Positions 1 through 7,759 of a stretch of 64,000 nucleotides of DNA are shown here, one piece after another. Within the stretch, counting starts at the first letter, position 1; the number at the start of each line of letters is the position of its first letter. The stretch is from Mucilaginibacter sp. dw_454 (GTDB taxonomy: Bacteria > Bacteroidota > Bacteroidia > Sphingobacteriales > Sphingobacteriaceae). The notes beneath the pieces are model-generated. The model saw nothing but the letters and a program-made list of their open reading frames with translations, searched no databases and was not told the DNA's origin. Position numbers and translations under genes: made by a program. Location of the stretch: contig NZ_JAAVVB010000005.1 in NCBI RefSeq assembly GCF_018449775.1, forward strand, positions 62,001-126,000, written 5' to 3'.

Positions 1-31
1 TATTATGCATGCATAGTAAAAAAATTAAAGC

Positions 32-60
32 AAAAAAAAGAGAGCTCTTTTGAAGCTCCC
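32..60 (-). terminator. Intrinsic terminator, minus strand
   Basis: GAGAGCT (40-46) pairs with AGCTCCC (54-60), seven pairs including one G-U, around a seven-base loop. On the minus strand the stem is followed by eight T residues (plus-strand A-run 32-39). Confidence 0.6.
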
Positions 61-114
61 TTTCCCCTAATTAATTTAAACTATTGATTAAACCCAAAAC
101 AAAGAACAAAAAAC

Positions 115-133
115 CTCAGCTTGGGTGTCTGAG
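115..133 (-). terminator. Weak hairpin with T-run, minus strand
   Basis: CTCAG (115-119) pairs with CTGAG (129-133) around a nine-base loop. On the minus strand it is followed by a GG and then T residues (plus-strand A-run 108-113). It could be an attenuator-like hairpin within the predicted small transcript. Confidence 0.3.
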
Positions 134-202
134 AATTCAACATATTAACGTGCTTGCCAGCATTTTATTTTCATAGGTATATGCAGGGCGTTAAGTACAA
201 AG

Positions 203-234
203 CAAATGTATTGCCATTGGGCAATAATGGCAAT
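203..234 (-). promoter_or_regulatory. Minus-strand promoter with overlapping palindromic operator
   Basis: Read on the minus strand, TACATTTG (210-203) matches the Bacteroidota -7 box TAnnTTTG, and TTG (233-231) lies 20 bases upstream as a -33 element. The spacer is covered by a perfect 9-bp inverted repeat, ATTGCCATT (210-218) and AATGGCAAT (226-234), separated by seven bases. A dimeric repressor bound here would block the promoter. The XRE regulator at 345-587 is the obvious candidate, by inference. Confidence 0.5.
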
Positions 235-344
235 GACTTATTCGTCAGAAATTGAAAATAAAATATATGTAATTTTATATTACTTTAGCATTATATAAAC
301 TAAAAGCATAATTTTAATAGTAACCTCACATTTGCCCAAACACT

Positions 345-587
345 ATGCTGTTAACTGATTTTGAATACCTTGACAACTCGGATAATGCGTTTAAACGCAA
401 AATTTCGCTTCAAATAAAGCGCCTGCGCAGGCAGAACCAGGTTACCCAAGAAAAATTTTATTCTGACACTAATATTAACATAGCACGCCTTGAGTCGGGT
501 AAAATAGATATCCGGATAGAGACTTTACGCAAGGTTTGCTACTACTTTGATGTCTCTTTGTCGGGTTTTTTCAGGGGGATATATTAA
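345..587 (+). CDS. XRE-family helix-turn-helix regulator
   Basis: An 80-residue protein made almost wholly of one Cro/C1-type helix-turn-helix domain (about residues 20-78): an IKRLRRQNQVTQEKF recognition region, then an INIARLESGK turn and a DVSLSGFF end typical of XRE repressors. There is no effector or ligand domain, so it is probably a simple DNA-binding switch. It starts at ATG 345 and is divergent from the predicted small transcript, whose promoter carries a 9-bp palindrome. Auto- or cross-regulation through that palindrome is inference. The family is clear; the target is not. Confidence 0.8.
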   Translation: MLLTDFEYLDNSDNAFKRKISLQIKRLRRQNQVTQEKFYSDTNINIARLESGKIDIRIETLRKVCYYFDVSLSGFFRGIY

Positions 588-662
588 ACCGAAGCGTAGT
601 TTTGATATAAAAACCGGACACAATTCTGCTTTTTCCTACACGCTTTGTAGCATTTAAAAGAC

Positions 663-724
663 AAAGCCCTCTAAAATGTATAGTTTACCGACTCAAAGGA
701 TATAAATACCATAAAAAGGGCTTT
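663..724. other. Long inverted repeat in gene-free stretch 588-818
   Basis: AAAGCCCT (663-670) is complementary to AGGGCTTT (717-724) across 46 bases. This is too loose for a classical terminator but may mark the end of the XRE transcript. Apart from this and the tRNA promoter I see nothing in 588-818. Confidence 0.2.
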
Positions 725-777
725 TAAAACCTAAAACGGTGATTATTTGCTGATTAAAACTTTTTTAAAAAAATAGC

Positions 778-807
778 TTGCGCAATAAAAAGCGAAACGT
801 ATATTTG
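778..807 (+). promoter_or_regulatory. Promoter of tRNA-Asp
   Basis: TTG (778-780) and TATATTTG (800-807) match the Bacteroidota -33/-7 consensus with 19 bases between them. The -7 box lies 11 bases before the first tRNA base. Confidence 0.65.
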
Positions 808-818
808 CAATCCCAAAC

Positions 819-892
819 GGAGTGGTAGTTCAGCTGGTTAGAATACATGCCTGTCACGCATGGGGTCGCGGGTTCGAGTCCCGTCCATTCCG
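819..892 (+). tRNA. tRNA-Asp (GTC)
   Basis: A complete cloverleaf is visible. The acceptor stem GGAGTGG pairs with CCATTCC. The anticodon stem CATGC (846-850) pairs with GCATG around loop CTGTCAC, with anticodon GTC at 853-855. The T-arm contains GGTTCGAGTCC. The discriminator base is G, usual for tRNA-Asp, and CCA is not encoded. A dedicated promoter and a strong terminator flank it. Confidence 0.97.
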
Positions 893-916
893 CTTAAAGA
901 GGTGTCATCCGATACC

Positions 917-954
917 AAAGCCGCTTAAATCATTGATTTAAGCGGCTTTTTTTT
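917..954 (+). terminator. Intrinsic terminator after tRNA-Asp
   Basis: AAAGCCGCTTAAAT is followed by its reverse complement ATTTAAGCGGCTTT and then further T residues up to 954. It lies 24 bases after the tRNA. The stretch from 955 to 1242 is AT-rich with no gene or repeat that I can see. Confidence 0.9.
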
Positions 955-1242
955 ACAAATCCATTTGTTTCATATTTGATTTAGGAGTTTTAAATCAATA
1001 AATTGAAGCTAAAACAGCTCGAAAACGATCAAAATCTTAATTGAAAATTAGCTATCAAACAAGGGGATAATGATTTATCCAGTCTATTTTGGTTGTATCA
1101 AATACGAAAAAGACAAAATGATTTGATATGCTTTACGCCAGGAATAATTAATTAAGAACAATAAACTTAATGATATTTCATTAAAAATTCTGCAATATAT
1201 TCCAACACAAGTTTTTACCTTAGTATTGCTTAAACCATTGAT

Positions 1243-1494
1243 ATGGAGTATCTCAAAATTATAGTGCCAATAGCATTTATCATTCTGGTCATTATTGTGG
1301 CGTTAAATCGAAATAAAATTCGCGCAAAAGGATTCGGTATGAACTTTAATGCAGAAGACACCACCCGTAAGAATAAGGCTCGCGTAAAGGGTAATCGCAA
1401 TAAGATTGTTCAGGGAGATGGCAGTAATAAAAAGACTGCCGTTGATAACGATGCTGTTGTTCGGGGCGACGATAACGAAATTAGCCTAAACTAA
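1243..1494 (+). CDS. Small membrane protein with paired G-[ND]-x-N motifs
   Basis: I do not recognise a named family. The 83 residues begin with one hydrophobic helix (about 5-21), followed by a basic stretch (NRNKIRAK), so the protein is probably anchored with its tail in the cytoplasm. The tail has two copies of a short pattern: VKGNRNKIVQ (48-57) and VRGDDNEISL (73-82). The same pattern, INGNDNIVFQ, occurs at residues 10-19 of the next protein, which starts eight bases after this stop codon. The layout resembles known small effectors that share a docking or amyloid-like motif with their sensor. That role is inference; a membrane anchor or scaffold for the TPR partner is equally possible. 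Confidence 0.6.
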   Translation: MEYLKIIVPIAFIILVIIVALNRNKIRAKGFGMNFNAEDTTRKNKARVKGNRNKIVQGDGSNKKTAVDNDAVVRGDDNEISLN

Positions 1495-1502
1495 TAAAGG
1501 AA

Positions 1503-3476
1503 ATGAATTATCAGGTTAACCGCTTAAGTATCAACGGCAATGACAATATTGTTTTTCAAAACGTTGACGGGAACACTGTAACCACTTCGTTAGATAAGTT
1601 GATCCGCGAACATACCAGAGAAAAAGATGCTCATATTCAAAGCTTACAGCACTCGCTGTTTGATAAAGATAAAATCAATGAATTGAGCGAATATAGGATA
1701 AACGCACTCAGAGAAGAACTTGATAAGGAGCTTAAAGAAAAAGCCCAACTAGAAAGACAGGTTCAGGAACTGATTCAAGAATTTGCAGACAAGGACATAT
1801 CAGATACTGGTACGCTCTACCAGGAAGCCTTTAAGCTTTTTTTGGAAGGGCGGCTTGCAGATGCCCTGGCAAAACTAAGTGATAGCCAACTCGAAGCAGA
1901 ATATCTGGCTTTGAAAGCACAGGAACAGAAGCTAAATCAAGGTAAGCGAAAGATGGCGGATACCTTCCTGTTGAAAGCAAGAATGCTTGTGATGGATGGT
2001 AAAAGCAGTAATGCGGCGGCTTATTATGAAAAAGCCGTCGAGGCTTGTCCAGAATGGAATTATTGGCAACAAAACGCTTATTTTTATTCCTATCTAAACA
2101 ACGCCGCCAAGGCCGAAGAATGTTATAAACGTGCCATGGAAATAGCCGAAACCGCGGATCAAAAAGCGAAATCTGCGGAATTTCTTGCGGTGCTTATTGA
2201 TCGTAAGGATGCGGCAAGAGCAAGGCAGCTTTTCCTGGAAGCAATTAGCCTTTACGAACAGGCCTCAGGCCTTGAGGGCATTCAGTCCTTTGTTAATCTA
2301 GCTTCAGTATCGGGTAATTTTGCCAAATTTCTATATGATAGAGATGAGCCGGAAACGGCCTTCGCTTATATTACTCAAGCGCTTAATTACTATAAGCAAC
2401 TAGCTGAAAGCCAACCGGAAGCCTATTTGGCTGATTTGGCCTCAACCTATGCCAATTACGGCATTTTGCTGATGGATCAGGATTTACTGGAAAAAGCCGA
2501 AGAACAGTTTGTCGTGGCCATGCACTGGTACGATGAATTGGATGAAAAGGGCTATTCCTACAATGAAATGAGCCCCGTGATGCTACTGAATAATTTAGGG
2601 AGCCTGTTATCTCTGAAAAATGACGTGACGGCAGCACTATCCTATTTTGAAAAAGCACTCCGGTTAAATCGCGATCTTGTTGCTCAAAATCCTGAAGCTT
2701 ATCTGCCTTTGTTAGGCAAATCGCTTAATAGTTACGCTAATGTACTCGGATCAATACAAAAATGGGATCAGGCAAAAGACGCATTTATGGAAGGGATCGG
2801 CATTTATGATAATCTGATAAAAATTGACCGGGAACAATTCCTACCCGACTTGGCAATGCTGGTCAGTAACCTCGCGCTGATGCAGAGCAACCAAGGTTAC
2901 CTGGAATTAGCCGCTGATAATTATCTGCGTGCCCTTGCTTATAAAGTGGAGCTGAACAATAAATATCCGGGGATATATGAGCATAGCCTTGCACTAACAT
3001 TAAATGATCTGTCAACCCTGGAATCGGAAACCGGAGATTTATTAGAAACGGCTGAGATCAATAGCAGAGAAGGGATTCGCCTGCTGGTCCGCCTGGTTGA
3101 AAAAAATCGTTATGCTTATCTTGTGACCCTGGCCAATAATTTTACTAATCTCGCTACTATACTCAAACGAAAAAACAAACAGGACGAGGCTGAACAGTAC
3201 TACAATCTGGCTCTACAACTTTATATTGAACTTTATAAGCGCGAACCGCAAGTCTATATCTCTTTTTTGATCAAGGCATTGTTTAACATTGGATCTTTTT
3301 ATCAAAACGGCAAACCAGATAAGGAGCAGTCAATCGGATATGCACAGCAAATCATCTATGCTTCCTGGCAGCATTTTAAACCTGAAGAAGGCCTACAACA
3401 AATCGCTTTGGCCGGGACTATTTTGGCGCGTTGGGGTATCGACCTGAATGACTTTATGCGAAGCTTAATGATCTAA
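1503..3476 (+). CDS. Coiled-coil and TPR protein with N-terminal G-[ND]-x-N motif
   Basis: A 657-residue soluble protein with no signal peptide. Residues 8-28 form a short beta-prone segment (LSINGNDNIVFQ, then GNTVTT). Residues about 30-100 are a charged coiled coil (repeated EELDKELKEK-like heptads). From about 105 to the end come degenerate tetratricopeptide repeats, for example AAYYEKAVEACPEW and AEEQFVVAMHWYDEL. No enzymatic motif is visible. TPR arrays of this kind are protein-binding scaffolds or sensors. It is coupled to the membrane protein upstream (eight-base gap) and shares its motif, so the pair probably works together. I cannot name the process; a conflict or stress-signalling module is a hypothesis only. 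Confidence 0.7.
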   Translation: MNYQVNRLSINGNDNIVFQNVDGNTVTTSLDKLIREHTREKDAHIQSLQHSLFDKDKINELSEYRINALREELDKELKEKAQLERQVQELIQEFADKDISDTGTLYQEAFKLFLEGRLADALAKLSDSQLEAEYLALKAQEQKLNQGKRKMADTFLLKARMLVMDGKSSNAAAYYEKAVEACPEWNYWQQNAYFYSYLNNAAKAEECYKRAMEIAETADQKAKSAEFLAVLIDRKDAARARQLFLEAISLYEQASGLEGIQSFVNLASVSGNFAKFLYDRDEPETAFAYITQALNYYKQLAESQPEAYLADLASTYANYGILLMDQDLLEKAEEQFVVAMHWYDELDEKGYSYNEMSPVMLLNNLGSLLSLKNDVTAALSYFEKALRLNRDLVAQNPEAYLPLLGKSLNSYANVLGSIQKWDQAKDAFMEGIGIYDNLIKIDREQFLPDLAMLVSNLALMQSNQGYLELAADNYLRALAYKVELNNKYPGIYEHSLALTLNDLSTLESETGDLLETAEINSREGIRLLVRLVEKNRYAYLVTLANNFTNLATILKRKNKQDEAEQYYNLALQLYIELYKREPQVYISFLIKALFNIGSFYQNGKPDKEQSIGYAQQIIYASWQHFKPEEGLQQIALAGTILARWGIDLNDFMRSLMI

Positions 3477-3647
3477 TTGCGCTTCTTTTTACCACATACA
3501 CGAAATCGGGCAATATAAATTTTTAAGGCGGAATTGAAATTTTTGATTCGCATGTTTCAAGTCCACGGCCAGCCTGCAAACCAAACCTGTAAGAGATTAG
3601 AGGCTTTTTTGTTGATATAGAATTTTTCTTCGCGCACTTTCTGCTAT

Positions 3648-4322
3648 TCAAGAACCCCGCAACAACCTTTTTATACTAACCAAATGAGCGTACAATACAA
3701 TCGGTACAATAAATCCGGGTAATAATATAAACGGGAAATAAAATAAAGCGATACTTGGCTGTTCAAAACCCAGTCGTTGGAAAGCAAAAGGTGCGGATAG
3801 CACTGCTGTAATAATGATATTTACCAATAGCAGCAAACAGATCACATTCCAGGCGACAATAACTTTCCTGCTTATAACCTTTCTGACAAAACCAAAGTAA
3901 TAGATAAATGGTGCGCTAATACCGCACAAAATATCAAAGTTTCTGCCTTCAAAAGTCATAACCTGGGGTATTACTTTATGCAGAAAAAGGCCGTATAGCA
4001 CCAGTTCTACCGGGATTCTTACGATATGCAGGAGCGTTAGGGTTTTGATATCAAAACCGTTCATTGCCATTCTGCCATTATTCGTCGCAAACAGAATGAT
4101 AATAAAGACAACCGGTGGCGCCAGCAAGAGCATGAACCTTGGGGGCGTACCAATAACTACTGTGTAAAAACCGGATAGTCCAATAATACTCTGTAAAACC
4201 AGCCATGCCAATGTGACCATGATAATCGTTTTAGAATAATGTGTTGCTCCGGAAAGCAACAGCAAGGTTAACAATACAGTTAATATAAAAATGATGCTGA
4301 TGTAATTAGGTAGGTGTTCCAT
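3648..4322 (-). CDS. Polytopic membrane protein of unknown function
   Basis: A hydrophobic protein of about 224 residues with six or seven predicted membrane helices, among them YISIIFILTVLLTLLLLSG near the N-terminus and FYFPFILLPGFIVPIVLYA near the C-terminus. I place the start at the ATG at 4322 (MEHLPNY) because the longer frame adds a polar, non-conserved 21-residue extension. I do not recognise a catalytic motif. It lies 78 bases downstream of a Crp/Fnr-type regulator on the same strand, a pairing often seen in Bacteroidota in which the regulator controls the small membrane gene. Its function is unknown. Confidence 0.65.
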   Translation of the reverse strand: MEHLPNYISIIFILTVLLTLLLLSGATHYSKTIIMVTLAWLVLQSIIGLSGFYTVVIGTPPRFMLLLAPPVVFIIILFATNNGRMAMNGFDIKTLTLLHIVRIPVELVLYGLFLHKVIPQVMTFEGRNFDILCGISAPFIYYFGFVRKVISRKVIVAWNVICLLLLVNIIITAVLSAPFAFQRLGFEQPSIALFYFPFILLPGFIVPIVLYAHLVSIKRLLRGS

Positions 4323-4400
4323 TTTTTGTTTTTTTATAGAACAAAGGAACTGGTAATTGCAAGCCGGCTGCTTGCCAAATGGCAAGAAATGAATGACTTG

Positions 4401-4982
4401 TTATTTTTTGGCTAACTCTTTCCGGATCCGGCTGAGCGAGGTATCGGTGATGCCCAGGTAAGAGGCAATGGTTTTAAGCGGTGCATGCTGAAAGGTCTCC
4501 GGGCTGGTCTTTAACAATTGCGCATAACGCTCTTCTGCCGTTTCGGTTATGGTGATCAGCATCCGGGTTTTCAAATCCGAAAATCCCTTAACCAATATAG
4601 ATCGGCCAAATTCACGAAACTCGGGCAAGGCATGAAAAAGTTCGTTTAGCTGTTTATAAGTGATGAACCAGCCTTCGCAATCTGTCAAGGCCTGTAAATT
4701 CTCCATAGAGCGTGTTCGATTGAAAAAAGAAGCGACTTCAAAAACAACCTGGCCTGGCGAACAAAATGCGGTGGTAACTTCATTGCCTTCAGTATCATGC
4801 GCAAATGCACGCATATAGCCTTTTTCTAAAAAGTAATACTCATCAGATATTTTGCCTTCAGTAAGCAAAAAATCATGCTTTGAAACCGCTTTATAGCTAA
4901 ACTGCCCGGCAATCTCACGGGCCACGGTCATGGATACCAGGTTAGTGTTGTGAAAAAATTTAGCCAATGTTTCTTTACTCAT
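4401..4982 (-). CDS. Crp/Fnr-family transcriptional regulator
   Basis: A protein of about 193 residues with an N-terminal cyclic-nucleotide-binding-like beta-roll (about 20-125; FLLTEGKISDEYYFLEKGY is the typical roll) and a C-terminal winged helix (about 145-190; TIASYLGITDTSLSRIRKEL). The start at ATG 4982 (MSKETL) is chosen over an upstream in-frame ATG that would add eight residues. Bacteroidota members of this group usually lack the residues for cAMP binding, so the ligand is open. It is followed on the same strand by a membrane protein and is divergent from the dioxygenase gene at 5145. Confidence 0.85.
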   Translation of the reverse strand: MSKETLAKFFHNTNLVSMTVAREIAGQFSYKAVSKHDFLLTEGKISDEYYFLEKGYMRAFAHDTEGNEVTTAFCSPGQVVFEVASFFNRTRSMENLQALTDCEGWFITYKQLNELFHALPEFREFGRSILVKGFSDLKTRMLITITETAEERYAQLLKTSPETFQHAPLKTIASYLGITDTSLSRIRKELAKK

Positions 4983-5056
4983 AATGGATGTTGCTACAAT
5001 ATACAAATCATTTGGAGGTATTGAATGTCAACTCCGTATATCCGCCACAATAACCA

Positions 5057-5095
5057 TTTATCAAAAAGCATAAAAAATATTCTGCTTTAGATAAA
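5057..5095. promoter_or_regulatory. Imperfect inverted repeat between divergent genes
   Basis: TTTATC (5057) and AAAGCA (5065) are mirrored by TGCTTT (5083) and GATAAA (5090). The repeat lies between the Crp/Fnr gene and the dioxygenase gene, just upstream of the latter's -7 box, so it may be an operator. Confidence 0.3.
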
Positions 5096-5116
5096 GGAAC
5101 AAAGTCGACACCTAAC

Positions 5117-5124
5117 TAAGTTTG
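5117..5124 (+). promoter_or_regulatory. -7 box of the dioxygenase gene
   Basis: TAAGTTTG is an exact match to TAnnTTTG, 20 bases before the ATG at 5145. No clear -33 element is seen. Confidence 0.4.
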
Positions 5125-5144
5125 ACTAACCAATTGTATCCTTT

Positions 5145-5957
5145 ATGAAAAATGAGCTATCGGCGCAGGCTATTGCGCAATACCGGCAAGACGGATTTTT
5201 AGTTATCGAAAATTTTTTATCGCCAGATGAACTGGAGTTTTGGCGCACGGCCCTTACCGAAGCGGTAGCCAGGCGTGGCGGCAACAAACTGCCTGATCGG
5301 AAAGAAGTATATGGCAAAGGCGATGACAGCGACAAATCTTATTACGATAACGTATTTGACCAACTGATCAATCTTTGGCAGGATAATGAAAAAATGAAGA
5401 AGATCATGTTGGACGAGCGGCTTGGGAAAATGGCGGCTCAACTATCTGGTTCTGATGGCATCCGGATCTGGCATGATCAGGCTTTGGTTAAAAAGCCCTG
5501 GGCAAACCCTACTTCATGGCATTTAGATACGCCATATTGGTCCTTTAGCGACCGCCGGGCCTTATCTATCTGGGTTGCTCTGGATGATGCTACCTATGAG
5601 AATGGTTGTCTGTTTTTTATCCCCGGCTCTTATCATAAAACCACGTTTGAAAATCCCGGAATCGGGAAAAACATGGGTGCAATATTTACTACCTATCCCG
5701 AATTTAAAACGGCTAAATCGGTAGCGGCGCCAATGAAGGCCGGCAGTTGCTCGTTCCATAACGGGTTGACCATCCATGGTGCCCATGCTAATATGACGCC
5801 GGGTTTAAGGCGGGCCATGACCTGCGCTTATATGCCCGACGGGAATACTTTTAATGGTACGCAAAATATTTTGTCGGACGAAGAAATAGCGCGACTAAAA
5901 GTTGGCGACTTGCTCAATAACGATGAGCTAACGCCATTGATCTATTCAAGCAAGTAA
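5145..5957 (+). CDS. Phytanoyl-CoA dioxygenase (PhyH) family oxygenase
   Basis: A 270-residue Fe(II)/2-oxoglutarate-dependent oxygenase. The iron-binding triad is visible: H126-x-D128 in SWHLDTPYW and a distal histidine H211 in LTIHGAHAN. The following arginine (GLRRAM) is placed to hold 2-oxoglutarate. [21 protein letters not shown]-like spacing is typical of the family. Bacterial members hydroxylate varied small molecules, so the substrate cannot be named. The stop lies one base before the next start, so it is co-transcribed with the TIM-barrel isomerase-like gene. Together they suggest modification or catabolism of a sugar-like or polyol compound. Confidence 0.9.
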   Translation: [270 protein letters not shown]

Positions 5958-5958
5958 C

Positions 5959-6780
5959 ATGAAGGTCAAGATATTGAGTCCGCAATGGGGCCATGAACAA
6001 ATGCCCTTATTAGCATTCCTTGATAAAATTAGAGATGCAGGCTATGATGGCATCGACACCTGGATACCGGAGAATACTGCTGATAAACGTATATTGTTTG
6101 ACTATTTACAAGCGAATGAACTGTATATGATAAGCCATCAGCACCGTGCTCAAGGTAATACATTTGCAGCGTTTAAAGCATCATTTGTAAAAGAGTTGCA
6201 TGAGTGTGCCGGGCCGGGGCCGTTGCTCATCAATTCGCACACTGGTAAAGATTATTTTTCACTGGCCCAAAATCTCGAACTGATTGATGCCGCGCAGGAG
6301 TTTTCTGCCAAGACAGGAATCACCGTGGCACATGAAACCCATCGCGGGCGATTTGGTTATTCGCCCCAAATAACCGGCGAGGTTTTTAAATTAAGACCCG
6401 ATCTTAAAATAACTGCCGATTTTTCGCATTGGACGTGTGTCACCGAAAGTATGCTGGAAAATTTCGAAGAAACGTTGGACGAAGCCATTAAACGAAGCAT
6501 AGCTATACACGCACGCATTGGTTTTGAAGAAGGCCCACAGGTGGCAGATCCGTTTGCATCCGAATGGAGATACGCTTTAGACAAGTTTTTAGGCTGGTGG
6601 GATAGTATAGTTGCTTTTAACGCCGAAACGGATAGTAAAATCTTGCCGATTACTACAGAGTTTGGCCCGGAGCCATACATGCCGAAAATCCCTTTTAGCA
6701 AAACACCGATGGTTAATCAGTTTGCCATTAACTGCGCCATGAAGGATTTACTTGTTAAGCGCTATGCTCACTATCGTTAG
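5959..6780 (+). CDS. Sugar phosphate isomerase/epimerase-like TIM-barrel protein
   Basis: A 273-residue protein of the xylose isomerase-like TIM-barrel superfamily (AP endonuclease 2 fold). Metal-ligand-like positions can be seen in VAHETHRGR, ITADFSHWT, IHARIG and ITTEFGPEPY near the C-terminus. No signal peptide is present, so it is cytoplasmic. It follows the PhyH oxygenase by one base and its last 22 bases of coding sequence overlap no reliable part of the convergent AraC gene except the tails (6755-6780). Substrates in this family range from inositol derivatives to keto-sugars; none can be assigned here. Confidence 0.85.
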   Translation: MKVKILSPQWGHEQMPLLAFLDKIRDAGYDGIDTWIPENTADKRILFDYLQANELYMISHQHRAQGNTFAAFKASFVKELHECAGPGPLLINSHTGKDYFSLAQNLELIDAAQEFSAKTGITVAHETHRGRFGYSPQITGEVFKLRPDLKITADFSHWTCVTESMLENFEETLDEAIKRSIAIHARIGFEEGPQVADPFASEWRYALDKFLGWWDSIVAFNAETDSKILPITTEFGPEPYMPKIPFSKTPMVNQFAINCAMKDLLVKRYAHYR

Positions 6781-7660
6781 CGCTTTGCGCCTGTGCCCGG
6801 AAAGCTTTAGGAGATACACCCGTTTTATTTTTAAATAGCTTAGAAAAATAGAATACCGACTCAAAGCCTGTTTGGTCTGCTACCTCATTGATATTTAATA
6901 AAGTTGAGTTTAATAGTTCTTTAGCCCGGTTAAGGCGAAGATTTAAATGGTATTGATGTGGCGACTCGCCGGTAATTTGTTTAAAAGCTTTGCGGAACGA
7001 CGAATAACCCATGGGGAGTTCTTCAGCCAGTTTTTCCACATCCAATGTGTTTTCGAATGATTCCTGGATGATGAATCTGGCTTTCGCGATCAGTTTACCT
7101 ACCGGATCATTACTGTATTGCCTATGATGCGATATTTCATTCACCAGGCCCAATATCCTGAGCGCTATTCCCGCAATTTGTTGCGGATAGCCGGGCAGCG
7201 AGGCCCGCGTAATTTCTATTAACTCGCGGAAAAGAACCAGGATATCTTTATCTAAACCAATATATGTAATTGGATTTTGACTATCGAAAAAACCATTTTG
7301 CATTAACTGCTCCACGTAAAAGCCGTTAAGCCCTACCCAGTATTCCTCCCAGCCCGATTTTGAGTCGGGTTTGTAGCGGTGCAAAACGCCGGGATAAAGA
7401 AAAAAACAGTTGCCCGCAATAATGTCAGATGGTTCTGTTAAGGCAGATGCATAAACACCTTTCCCCTTCGAAATAAAAACCAGGTAAAAATCATTCAGTA
7501 TCCGCCCGCGGTTCCAGGTTAACTCATGGCTTTGCGGGTGTTGCTGATTAGGGTAATGGTCATGCGGTTCTATCTTTGAATAGCCCACGCTGGTAACATA
7601 CATACCCCACCGTTCTTCTACAGGTGTTATGTTTAGATATTTGAAATAGTTAGGAAACAT
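6755..7660 (-). CDS. AraC-family transcriptional regulator
   Basis: About 301 residues: an N-terminal cupin-like sensing domain (about 1-165; GNCFFLYPGVLHRY is a typical cupin strand) and a C-terminal pair of AraC helix-turn-helix motifs (about 195-295; MGYSSFRKAFKQITGESPHQY and the INEVADQTGFESVFYFSKLF signature). I start at ATG 7660 (MFPNYF), since family members begin near KYLNITPVEERWG. The 3' end overlaps the convergent isomerase-like gene by 26 bases. It is probably the local regulator of the dioxygenase/isomerase pair in response to a sugar-like ligand; that is inferred from position. Confidence 0.9.
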   Translation of the reverse strand: MFPNYFKYLNITPVEERWGMYVTSVGYSKIEPHDHYPNQQHPQSHELTWNRGRILNDFYLVFISKGKGVYASALTEPSDIIAGNCFFLYPGVLHRYKPDSKSGWEEYWVGLNGFYVEQLMQNGFFDSQNPITYIGLDKDILVLFRELIEITRASLPGYPQQIAGIALRILGLVNEISHHRQYSNDPVGKLIAKARFIIQESFENTLDVEKLAEELPMGYSSFRKAFKQITGESPHQYHLNLRLNRAKELLNSTLLNINEVADQTGFESVFYFSKLFKNKTGVSPKAFRAQAQSANDSEHSA

Positions 7661-7759
7661 TGGTAAACTAAGATAGGCAATATCAGCATACCTTGCGTAC
7701 CAGGCGGTCAATAACCTCCTTGCTTTTGCAAAATCCTACTACACGGTAACGTATTTCAA

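Larger units (their letters stand above)
32..199 (-). ncRNA. Predicted small minus-strand transcript
   Basis: An exact Bacteroidota-type promoter (203-233) points left into this stretch, which ends in a hairpin with a T-run at 32-60. A weaker hairpin lies at 115-133. The only reading frame seen on this strand encodes nine residues (MKIKCWQAR, 174-145). It could be a small RNA, or the leader of a gene beyond the left edge. The rest of the first 344 bases holds nothing else I can recognise. This is inferred from signals alone. Confidence 0.35.

Noticed and set aside
819..3476. Genomic island integrated at tRNA-Asp
   Set aside because: No integrase gene and no second copy of the tRNA 3' end were seen in the window, so the position next to the tRNA is only suggestive.
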